A DNA stretch of 64,000 nucleotides from Tupaia tana. Its lineage: Eukaryota > Chordata > Mammalia > Scandentia > Tupaiidae. The notes under the pieces were generated by a model that worked only from the letters and a program-made list of their open reading frames with translations, was not told the DNA's origin and did no database searches. The stretch covers positions 42,360,233 through 42,424,232 of the forward strand of contig JAKSZU010000004.1 in assembly GCA_026018925.1 (NCBI GenBank), given 5' to 3'. Both the position numbers and the translations under genes were made by a program. The first letter of the stretch is position 1; each line of letters opens with the position of its first letter. Shown in pieces: positions 55,170 to 64,000 of this stretch.

Positions 55170-55905
55170 GAAAAAAAAGACAGGAGAAAGAGATGGAAAA
55201 TTGCTCAATGAGGAAACATCTGTCTACAAGGATCTGATATTTATAAAGTGGAATTTCTTTTACTCAAGTTGATACATTTAATATCATCTAACCGCAAACA
55301 CTTTTACACTAAGTTCTGTCTTCTGAGTGTCTTGCTGACCTTATTCAAATCTTTCTCACACTCTTAAACAAGCTTCTTAATAAGATTAGCTCTGTATACT
55401 TTTAAATCTAGAAACAATCTATTCCATACACCTACTTTATTTTTATCTATCTGATGCTACACAGTCAACAAATATATACTATAGATGTATACCAGAGACT
55501 ATGATTTACAAAATAAATCAAGAAAAAAAAAACCTTTTCTCCTTAAGGATATTATAGCATCATAGGGAAGCAAGACAGAAACACATAGGTGAAGATAGAA
55601 TATAATATAAATGTAAAAATTAGCATAAAGAAGAAAGAAATACAAGATTGGGTGGCTTTAGGGGTTTCTAAACAAAAAGGACCCATAGTATAATATTCTC
55701 ATAAACATTTTATTTTCAGATAAAGTATTTGCAGGTTTTGGAAAAATCATAAGTAATTTTGTAACTAGTACAATTTCCTATTTAGGAAGTCAAGGGAAGT
55801 TTCAGTATAATGGAAAATACCAAGAAATTTTCAGTAGTCCATCTTTCCAGATAAAACTGTAAATCAAACATAAAAACATAACTGATTAATAAAATTTTGA
55901 GGATA
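55170..55905. other. AT-rich DNA, no feature recognised
   Basis: Nothing recognised. Confidence 0.4.
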
Positions 55906-55911
55906 ATTTGG

Positions 55912-56040
55912 GGCCGTCAGGTGACATGCTGGTAAAGGATGCTGGATTCCTACATGACTAACCATGGTTTGAGTCTTGGACCTTGGCAGCTTACCTTTTC
56001 ACTTTCTTTCTCTCTCTCTTTCTCAATAGTCAAATTAAAA

Positions 56041-56071
<31 letters not shown>

Positions 56072-56095
56072 AGTTAAATTAAATAGGTCTTAAAA
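55912..56095 (+). mobile_element. SINE-B, forward, with (AAAT)n
   Basis: GGGGCCGTCAGGTGACATG, CCATGGTTTGAGTCTTGGAC, CT block, AATAGTCAAATTAAAATAAA, then about eight AAAT units and AGTTAAATTAAATAGGTCTT. Confidence 0.87.
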
Positions 56096-56295
56096 AATGA
56101 AAACCTTATAATATTTCATGGACATAAGGTGATAAACCAAGGAATATATTACATATGTTTTCAACACTTATATCTGTATTATTCAACCCATTTATTCTAT
56201 GTCTATACTATGTGTTTTTCCTGAATACATACCTATAACAAAGTTCAATTTGTAAATCACTCATAGTAAGAGATTAACAACAATAAATATTAATA

Positions 56296-56372
56296 TTGGG
56301 TTGGAAAAGTGATGACACATTTTTGCATGGTACAACATAGAAAAATACATCATGACTTTTATGACAACCCAA
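56296..56372. mobile_element. Mariner-like palindromic MITE
   Basis: TA at both ends (56294-56295, 56373-56374). TTGGGTTGGAAAAGTGATG at left, CATCATGACTTTTATGACAA and CCCAA at right. 77 bp. Confidence 0.78.
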
Positions 56373-56399
56373 TAAAATGGAACAAATATAATATTCTCT

Positions 56400-57675
56400 C
56401 TCTCTCTCCGTCCTTCCCTCACTCTCAAAAATCCCATTGTAGTGTACAAATCTATTTCTGGACCACAGCTGACCATGGGTAACTGAAACCACAGAAAGCA
56501 AAATTGCAAATAAGGGGGGGAGGCTAATTTATTGAGTGCCCTTTGGAGTTATTATACTCCTAGTGTTCATGAATATTAATAGGACACAGCTGGAATGGTG
56601 AACTAATAGGATCTCCTCAATACTCTGATAAAGTTATTGTGCAGTTAGGAATTCATTTTATTTATTCTCTTCATAGAGAATTAAATTTGTTTCATAGGTC
56701 ACTCTGTCTGGAGGGTCACAAAGTGCCTAGTTTAGAAGAAAACAATTCTATGGTCAGAAACCAAGAGAGCAAACAGAGATATCTCCTAACAAGTCCAGGG
56801 ACATGCACCTTGAATAAAAATCATTTAAGAATGTTAGGAGTAGAAGAGCTGAATTGTTAAGTACTTGTTGCAACCTGCAAGCCATTCTTGGCATAACTAT
56901 AGCTTGAACAAATAATTTAAAGGAAAAATGTTATGGTAATATTTTAAATGCCACTTCTTTAATTAATATGATGCCAATATTCATGTACTCTACTGTAAAC
57001 CTACGAAAACTCGTAACTACAGTAAGTGAAAAAAATTAATCACTAACTTTACGATAATCAAGAGTAAAAATAAGATACACATATTATGTTTTAAAAGACA
57101 AATATCACCTTCCATACATGTAACATATTATGAATATAAATCAAAATGATTATTTTAAAATAGAAAAGAGAATGTAATGTGTATAGTTCAAACATCAATT
57201 TTAAGGATCCATTAGTGCAGTAAAAAGTAGTCTACAGTGCAGCAGATATAACAATTATTTTTTAATCACTGAACAGATGTAATTCTGTTCATGTTGTTCT
57301 TAAGATTTTATTTATCTTTCAAATGAAGATCAGCCCAGATAATTCCTCACTTACATTAATTTTCCATCATAAAATTTACAAGACATATTTAAACCTGATT
57401 TCAATGACATGTAAATACCATTCATTTAGGACTTGATGACAGTATACATTTAAGAATAAAGACCTATAACCACAGTCACTAATCACTCTATACATGTAAA
57501 TTATCTGCTTTGGTACTCTACTAGATATATAGGAGAAAATTCACCATATATTTGATTCAATACAGAACTTTAATAGCCTAAATTATTGCCTGAAAGAAAG
57601 ATCTTTTCGTACGTATTGAAAAATGTCTATATTTTATTCATACATGCAGATGTATTTTTTAGTACTATATTGTAC
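56400..57675. other. AT-rich DNA, no gene recognised
   Basis: A short CTCTCT tract at 56395-56410 and a G-run at 56514. Otherwise nothing recognised. Confidence 0.4.
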
Positions 57676-57679
57676 CTTT

Positions 57680-57764
57680 TTAAAAAGAATTATTTATTAA
57701 TTTAAACCATGGTCAGCCATGTGTGAGTCCAGCACCTTAACAACCACACCACGCACTGACTCCT
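57680..57764 (-). mobile_element. SINE-B fragment, reverse
   Basis: AAAGAATTATTTATTAATTT (tail), AAACCATGGTCAGCCATGTG, GAGTCCAGCACCTTAACAAC, CGCACTGACTCC (head complement). The central block is deleted. Confidence 0.7.
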
Positions 57765-58019
57765 TCTATTGTACATTTATCAGAGAGCATAACAATACAA
57801 TGGGAAATACTTATATTCTATAAGAAATCTTCTTTTAGGAAGGTAAGAAAAATGAAGGAAAAAATACAGATGTCTTTATAGTAAGATATTTTGGTTTTAT
57901 CAAGTATAGAAGACTCTCTTCAACTCATCGCTATATTCTCCCAGTTGCACCAGATTTGTTATGTGTGTTTTGATTCTCAGTAATAATTTCTTCCTAAAAA
58001 AGGGGAGGTCACCTGTGGG

Positions 58020-58290
58020 ACCAGCAGTTGGCATGATGGCTAAGGTGTTGGATTCCCACATGTTTGACTGTAGTTTGAGTTCGGAATTGGTGGCTTGAAT
58101 AACATGCTGGGCATGTGTGCGTGTGCCCAAAATGTCAGGTGAAGAATGGAAGAAAGGGGACTGAGGTGTGGCCATATCCCTGGGGTGGTGGTTAGGGGAG
58201 ATCTCTCACTTTCCCTCTTCCCTCTCACTGTCTCTTTCTCTCTTTCTAGCCAGCACATGCACCTTATGACAAAGAACAACAACAACAAAA
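58020..58290 (+). mobile_element. SINE-A, forward, diverged
   Basis: GGGACCAGCAGTTGGCATGA, TAGTTTGAGTTCGGAATTGG, GTGTGGCCATATCCCTGGGG, CAGCACATGCACCTTATGAC, (AAC)n tail. Confidence 0.85.
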
Positions 58291-58705
58291 AGCAACATTG
58301 TAATTGAAATTATATTTAAACCTGAATTAAAAAAACAGTATTTAACAAGTATACTTTTTAAAAGGCAAAAGAATATGATAGAATGATTTATACACAAAGA
58401 AATATAATACAATAATTTAAAGACCAAAGCTTGAAAACATTTTAGCAGAGATTTATTAGCACATAATTAACAGAACAAGGAATGTGTTCTGCTTGGACTT
58501 TTATAATTAATATAGAAAAAGAAAATTAATTACATGTTATATGTTAGTCATAATATAGTTATGCCATTTTAAAAAACCTAAATCATGTAAGTAAATTCCA
58601 CGTGACAAGTTCAATACATCTTTAGTTTTAAACACTCACTATTCAGTAGTGTTTATAAATTTCTGCAGAAGAATAAAATTCTGCAGAAGAAAGTCTCAAT
58701 CTTTT

Positions 58706-58964
58706 TTTTTTTTTTTTCAGAGGTGTTTGCTATAGGGCACGTGCGCTTGCCAGACAGAGAGAGACAGAGAGATAGAAAGCAAGAAATCACCCCCCAGGGG
58801 GAATGGCCACGCCGCAATCCCTTCTCCTCCATTCTCCTCTCAGGATCTTGGGTATGCACGCACACGCACCCGGCGTGAGTTTAAGCCACCGGGTCCGAGA
58901 CTCGAACCATGGTCGACTACGTGGGAGTCCAGCGACATAGCAATTACGCTAACTGCTGGTCCCA
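58706..58964 (-). mobile_element. SINE-A, reverse, young copy
   Basis: Target duplication TCAATCTTTT at 58696-58705 and 58965-58974. GTTTGCTATAGGGCACGTGC, ATCACCCCCCAGGGGG, CACCCGGCGTGAGTTTAAGC, TTACGCTAACTGCTGGTCCC. Confidence 0.93.
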
Positions 58965-58974
58965 TCAATCTTTT

Positions 58975-59566
58975 CAATTGATAAAACACTGTATGTTATA
59001 ACTGAAAAAAATTATAAAAAATCAAATGTCATTAAGAAAAAAATCCTAAATGCTCTGACAGCATATATATGTAGAAATTATCACCATCAAATTTATAAAT
59101 AGCCTTTAAGCATTTAATTCATCACCTATTTATCGTCATTAAAATATGTACTTAAGTATTACTGAAAACCACAACCACATCAACGTCATTATGTGACATT
59201 ACAATAGTAAGGATTATTTTGGGGGAAGATACATTTATGATGGATATCATTAGGCTCAATATACAACGCTGACATTTCACGTGCAAGGCAATTTTATGAC
59301 TAAATCAACATTTATCCAAGGTCTTATTATATTTAAAGGTGATGTTAATTAGTTACATTTTGTTTTCCATTATTAAAAGCAATAAATGAGAATTTTTCAC
59401 TTCAGGCCAAGATAAAATAAGGACTGAATTCATGCAGTAACCAAAAAAGCAGACAGAATATGAGGGGCCTTCAGAAAATTCACAGAAAAATGGAATCAAA
59501 TACAAGATCATTAGGGGGCAAAGTTTTTTTGAAGTCCATGAACTATTTAAAGATCCCTCATGTAAC
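58975..59566. other. AT-rich DNA, no feature recognised
   Basis: Nothing recognised. Confidence 0.4.
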
Positions 59567-59579
59567 AAACAACTGTTCT

Positions 59580-59795
59580 TGGCTCTTTGTTGTTAAGAGG
59601 TTTTTCCCTTTGGGCATGTGCACTCACTGGAGAGACAGAGGTAGTGAGAGGGAAAGTGAGAAATCACCCCCAAGGTGGGATTGCCACACTCACACTCCCT
59701 ATTCCATTCTCCTTCCATGATCTTGGACACACATACACACATGTCCAGCATGTGGGAGTCCAGTCACATAACCACTACGCCATCAGCTGGCCCTG
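59580..59795 (-). mobile_element. SINE-A, reverse, first of two at one site
   Basis: Flanked by AAACAACTGTTCT at 59567-59579 and 59796-59808. Body: AAGAGGTTTTTCCCTTTGGG, AATCACCCCCAAGGTGGG, GTGGGAGTCCAGTCAC, CATCAGCTGGCCC. The B-box region is deleted. Confidence 0.9.
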
Positions 59796-59808
59796 AAACA
59801 ACTGTTCT

Positions 59809-60072
59809 GTTTTGAGAGAGATTTTTGGTATAGGGCATGTGTGCTCTTCAGAGAAAGAGACAGAGAGAGACAGAAAGAGACAGAAAGTGAGAAATCACCC
59901 CGCAGAGGGGATGGCCATGCCACAATCCCTTCTCATCTTTTCTCCTCTCAGGATCTTGGGCATGCTAGCACACATGCCTGGCATGTATTTTAAGCCACTG
60001 GGTCCAGGACTTGAACCACGTCGACTACATGGGAATCCAGCAATGTAACCGTTACATCATCTGCTGGTCCTG
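59809..60072 (-). mobile_element. SINE-A, reverse, second at the same site
   Basis: TGAAACAACTGTT recurs at 59794-59806 and 60071-60083. Body: GAGAGATTTTTGGTATAGGG, AAATCACCCCGCAGAGGGG, GGGTCCAGGACTTGAACC, CATCTGCTGGTCC. Confidence 0.92.
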
Positions 60073-60085
60073 AAACAACTGTTTT

Positions 60086-61024
60086 TAAGACATGAGATTT
60101 GTTCCTTAAGGACAGTGACTTCTAGAAAATGGAAAACAAATGAATGAACTCTATGAATGCATTTACTGCCTTGGAGTGTCACCGGGTCTTGGTACAGGAG
60201 GAATAAACCCAGGCAAGGCTCAGCAAAACCCATGGGTTAAGAATGCAGAGATTTGAGACGAACGATATAAGTGTGTAAGACAGTATCAGAGAGGGCAGAA
60301 TTTCACAGAGAAAGAACCCTATATATTTTTTAAAAATGTAAGAGCACATTATCCTGGACTCATATCTAATTTGACTCTTCTATGTGAATAATAAAGTCAC
60401 ATTATTCACAAAGCATTGGGCATAACACTCAGAATAGTTGGGTTTTAGTGTCAGGAAATAACTTACCTATGGCTGAGCATGGCTCTGGTGTGCTTAACAG
60501 ACTCTTAATGTAAGACCATGAGAGTAAGACTCTTTCTAAGTAACCACAATACTTCCAATAATAACACAAAAAATATTTATAGGATTAACAACATTAAGTA
60601 AACAATAACATAAAATTCACACTCTGGCATGCAGTTGAAAACTACTTGCCATGCAAAAAGGCAAGGAAATATAAACCATATGAAGAAAAAATTCTTTCAG
60701 TAAAAACTGACCCAAAAATAGCAGATATTAAAATAAGTAGGTAAGTATATTAAAACAGTGATAATAATTGTACTTGAAATGTTCAACAAGTAGAAACATG
60801 AAGGATACAAAAGTATATATCACAATAACTACATGAAAACTATACAAAACAGGATTAGCAGTAGATTGCACTTTTTAGAATAAGAGAATAATGCCTCAAA
60901 GTTATAGCAATAGGAAATATCTAAAAGGAAACACATAGAGAAGAAATAATTTAAAATAGTGAAAAAGCGTAAGTGAGTTAGAGAACAACTTAAAGTGCTC
61001 TGATAGAACTGTAAGAAGGATCTG
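60086..61024. other. AT-rich DNA, no feature recognised
   Basis: Nothing recognised. Confidence 0.4.
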
Positions 61025-61025
61025 T

Positions 61026-61233
61026 GGGACCAGCAGTTAGCGTAATGGCTATGTCGCTGGACTCCCATGGAGTCGACCGCAGTGGCTTAAACTCACACCG
61101 GACGCATGTGCGTGCGTGCCCAAGATCCTGAAAGAAGAATGGAGGGGAAGGGACTGCGGTGTAGCCATCCTCCCTGGGGAGCGATTTTTTGCTTTTTGTC
61201 TCTCTGTCTCTCTACCGAGCGCAGGAGCCCTGT

Positions 61234-61277
<44 letters not shown>
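61026..61277 (+). mobile_element. SINE-A, forward, B box deleted, 41-base A-tail
   Basis: The head is close to young copies (TTAGCGTAATGGCTATGTCG), but the sequence jumps from GTCGACCGC to AGTGGCTTAAA. The B-box segment present at 48770-48790 is absent (about 18 nt). The A-tail is 41 uninterrupted A (61237-61277), the longest A-tail in the window. Confidence 0.92.
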
Positions 61278-61280
<3 letters not shown>

Positions 61281-61524
61281 GTAAAACAAGAATGGAAGAA
61301 TGAAATAATAATTGAAAAAAAAACTGCATAAAACTGTAAACCCATTGATTCAAGCCAACAAAACAAGTAAGATGGAATAATCAAAAGTACTCCATTAATG
61401 TGAAAGAAAACAGAAAACTATAAACTCAACCACAAGAAACATGAAAAATACCTTCACTAAATTACAACCTAATCAAATTGTTTAAAAACCAATGATTAAA
61501 AAGAAACAAACAAAAAATTAACAG

Positions 61525-61701
61525 GGGCTAACAGGTGGCAAGGTAGTTAAGGCACTGAACTTTTACGTGGCTGATTATAGTTTGAGTCCTGGTCCTGGTA
61601 ACTTGCTTTCACACTTTTCCTCTTTCTCTCTTTCTCTCTCTCTCCCTGGCAAGTGCACATGCCCTATAGCAAATTTAAATAATAATAATAAATGGAATTT
61701 T
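61525..61701 (+). mobile_element. Short SINE-A/B intermediate, forward
   Basis: Target duplication AAAAAATTAACAG at 61512-61524 and 61702-61714. SINE-B-like front (GGTCCTGGTAACTTGCTTTC, CT block) joined to the SINE-A 3' end (GCAAGTGCACATGCCCTATA). The tail is (AAT)n. Confidence 0.88.
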
Positions 61702-62229
61702 AAAAAATTAACAGCCAGAGAAAACAGTGCATTGCATACAGAGTAACAAATGTATTCCAAATGATAGCAGATTTCTTGCCAAAACTATGAAAGACAAGAC
61801 TGCAGGGTAAAATTTTCCAAGTACTAAACAAGGTTGATCTAGAATTGCACAACCACGGAAAATATATTGAAGAAAAAAAGGCAAAATAAAGTTTTTAAGA
61901 CAGAATAGCTGAAAGAATTTAACATCAGCATACTCACAATTGAAGAAATTTTGACAAAAAAGCACCTCAGGGATAACAAATATAAAAACAGAGCGAAATG
62001 TGGATCTAAACAAAGGGATAAACAGAACAAGAAAGGGCGACCTTGTGAAAGAATATATGTGATTTATCTTATTTATTTTAAAAATAGTAGTTTAAACAAA
62101 AATAAAAACAATGTCTTCTGTCATTTATAACATATGTATAAATACAGTGTAAAGCAAAAAGAGAGCAAAGGTTAGGAGAGAGAAATAAAAGTATGATATC
62201 ATAATGTTTTTATATCATGCATGAAAAGG

Positions 62230-62447
62230 TCTAGAGCAGCCATGGTGGCACAGTAGTAACACAACGCTCAGTGACACTAGTGCCATGTGGGAAAGTCCTG
62301 GGTTCATGCCCCAAGGGTTTAGTAACTACCTTGTGCATGCACACCCATGCCCAGGATCCTGGTCAACGAAGCATGACATGGAGACCAATTGGAGATGCTT
62401 CTTTCTCTCTCTCTTACCCCAAATAAATAAATAAATAAACTTTAAAA
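62230..62447 (+). mobile_element. SINE-D, forward
   Basis: GCAGCCATGGTGGCACAGTAG, TAACACAACGCTCAGTGACA, GTGGGAAAGTCCTGGGTTC (B-box-like), CACACCCATGCCCAGGATC, CTCTCTCTCTTACC, (AAAT)n. This is the best copy of the family. Confidence 0.78.
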
Positions 62448-62877
62448 AAGAGGCTTAATATTACTTTAAGGTAAACTGTATCAGGTTAAAGTTGTATGTT
62501 ACAAATCTTAAAGCAGCCAGTTAAATAACAAAATGATGAGCTATAACCAATAACCAACAAAAGAAGTAATATGGAATAAAAAAAGATTCCTTTAATCCAA
62601 AAGAAGGGGAAAAAAGTACAAAGGAGAAATAGAGGACAGTCAAGACAAATAAAACACGCACAGCAAGATGACAAACCTAAATGCAATCATATCAATAATC
62701 AGACTAAACATGACTGCTTTAAACACTCTAAAAGGCAAATTGGGCATTAAAAAAAAGGTGTTGTCAAGAAGACATATACCCTAAATTAGACATAAACAGG
62801 TTTAGTGTAAAAGGGTGGGCATACAACATCAAAAGAAAGCGGGATGATTTTATTAAAACCAGAAAAAAATTTACTCA

Positions 62878-62999
62878 GAATTTTGGGCACGCATGTACAC
62901 ACACCCGGCGTGAGTTTAAAGTCCCGGGGTCCGGGATTTGGACCATGGTCACCCACATGTGAGTCCAGTGCCTTAACTACTATGCCACCTGCTGGCCCC
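62878..62999 (-). mobile_element. SINE-A, reverse, 5' two-fifths only
   Basis: TTTTGGGCACGCATGTACAC, CACCCGGCGTGAGTTTAAAG, GGGTCCGGGATTTGGACC, CACCTGCTGGCCCCC. The 3' half of the SINE is missing, and the break is not at a T-run. Confidence 0.82.
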
Positions 63000-63404
63000 C
63001 GACATGTATTTTTTCTTAAAAATTATAAATCTTTCTTGCTTATATAATAAGTGGTTGAGATTGTTACTTTTGCTTTCAGGAAATTTACATGTTATCTGCA
63101 GAAGAGAATAAACTTAATACCAAAATAATATTAAAAATGAGAGTTGGACAAAGAGACAAGTTTTGAAGCAGAGACTTAACCTTGAATCCAAAAATAACAT
63201 TTATAGTTTTAGTATATATATAAAAAAAATTAGGGACAGTCTATAATACATGTAAGTTTAAATAAGAAATTGAGTTTTACAACAGCAAGTATGAACAATA
63301 TAAAAACTTTGTTTAAACAATTTTTTAGTCCAAATTAAAAATCTTCTTTCATGTAAACTAAAATATATTCTGTTGCAGGTTTTATGTTTATTTTTATTTT
63401 TTAA
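63000..63404. other. AT-rich DNA, no feature recognised
   Basis: Nothing recognised. Confidence 0.4.
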
Positions 63405-63598
63405 GAGCGAGGAAGAGAAACAGGGCCAACCCCTGGCAGGATCTTGCTATGCCAAAATCTTCCCACTAGTCTTCCAGCCACCCACCCTGACATATTAAGA
63501 TCGACTCGGAATCCAAACCTGGGCTTTACCGTGATGGCTCCAATATTTGTACAACATCACCTACCATCTGCACCACTGAGGTTGGGCCAATTCTGTAA
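63405..63598 (-). mobile_element. SINE-C, reverse
   Basis: TTTTTTAAGAGCGAGGAAGAG, CCCCTGGCAGGATCTTGC, CTTCCAGCCACCCACCCTGA, CACCATCTG-like and ACTGAGGTTGGGCC. Matches landmarks of 5094 and 21737. Confidence 0.55.
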
Positions 63599-63614
63599 AA
63601 TTTTAGTAAAGAAG

Positions 63615-63781
63615 GAGTCCGTGGGTGGTATAGTGGTTGAGAACGCTGAACTCCCACATGGCACAGTTTGAGCCCCGGACCAGGAGGTTTTCTATCTCAC
63701 TTGCCTTGTCTTACTCTATCCTTCTCTGGTCAAATTAGAACAAATAATTAAAGTTAAATTTAAAAGAATTCTTAAAAAAAA
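63615..63781 (+). mobile_element. SINE-B, forward
   Basis: Target duplication TTTAGTAAAGAAG at 63602-63614 and 63782-63794. GAGTCCGTGGGTGGTATAGTGG, GTTTGAGCCCCGGACC, CTGGTCAAATTAGAACAAAT, AATTCTTAAAAAAA. Confidence 0.92.
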
Positions 63782-64000
63782 TTTAGTAAAGAAGTAAAAA
63801 AATCTACTCAAAACCTTTTATGCTTGTAATTTATTACGTGCAAAGTAATAACCAATTAATTTGAGAGCATCATCAACTGGGCATATTATTAATAACAGAT
63901 ATAATCAAGTAAGGGAAAACTCTTTTAATCAGTCATTCAGTATGACTAATTTAAAAAATGAAAGTATAGTGCTTTTTAAAGAATTATTTAAAGAATTATT

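Noticed and set aside
61049..61384. 111-codon phenylalanine-run frame
   Set aside because: It reads through the 41-base A-tail of a SINE on the opposite strand.

Overview
This window is nuclear DNA of a placental mammal and contains no recognisable host protein-coding gene. The evidence is the repeat content: about 37 copies of one long tRNA-derived SINE (called SINE-A here), about 11 of a shorter related form (SINE-B), and three each of two older-looking tRNA-like SINEs (SINE-C and SINE-D). There are also remnants that read as MIR, L2, old L1 3' ends and a MER5A hAT element, plus one betaretrovirus-like provirus. The host species cannot be fixed from the sequence alone. The SINEs are not primate Alu, rodent B1/B2 or any other family I can name with confidence. 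One diverged element at about 2.76-2.93 kb looks 7SL/Alu-like. If that is right it points to Euarchontoglires, and a colugo would fit, but this is a low-confidence guess. The family letters A-D are mine, not database names.

Layout. 1-9.1 kb is AT-rich DNA packed with SINEs, including a SINE nested in another SINE, a minute 28-bp SINE stub with perfect target duplications, a (GGGAA)n purine tract seeded beside a SINE tail, and an old L1 3' end. 9.1-10.5 kb is featureless AT-rich DNA. 10,497-18,117 is a complete two-LTR provirus on the minus strand, flanked by a 6-bp target duplication. 18.1-19.6 kb is apparently unique. 19.6-24.9 kb holds L1M and L2 remnants and many SINEs. 24.9-29.4 kb is AT-rich and nearly repeat-free apart from one mariner-like palindrome. 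29.4-64 kb alternates AT-rich unique DNA with SINEs, MIR, L1M and L2 remnants, one MER5A, three more mariner-like palindromes and several microsatellites.

The provirus. Both LTRs are exactly 1,290 bp and I found a single difference between them. From the 5' end (right to left in window coordinates) it has: the 5' LTR; a Lys-tRNA type primer binding site; a leader with a splice donor and four 65-bp tandem repeats, the innermost carrying the gag start codon; an open gag covering matrix, a PPSY late-domain motif and the N-terminal capsid domain; about 1.9 kb of AT-rich DNA in place of the rest of gag, pro and pol; a decayed surface-envelope region; an open transmembrane-envelope frame whose end runs through the polypurine tract into U3; and the 3' LTR. 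The near-identical LTRs with a gutted interior suggest a defective element that was recently copied by proteins supplied in trans.

The rest looks like intergenic or deep intronic DNA. The many SINEs with A-starting target duplications of about 9-18 bp imply LINE-1 machinery working in this lineage, although no LINE-1 coding sequence is present here.
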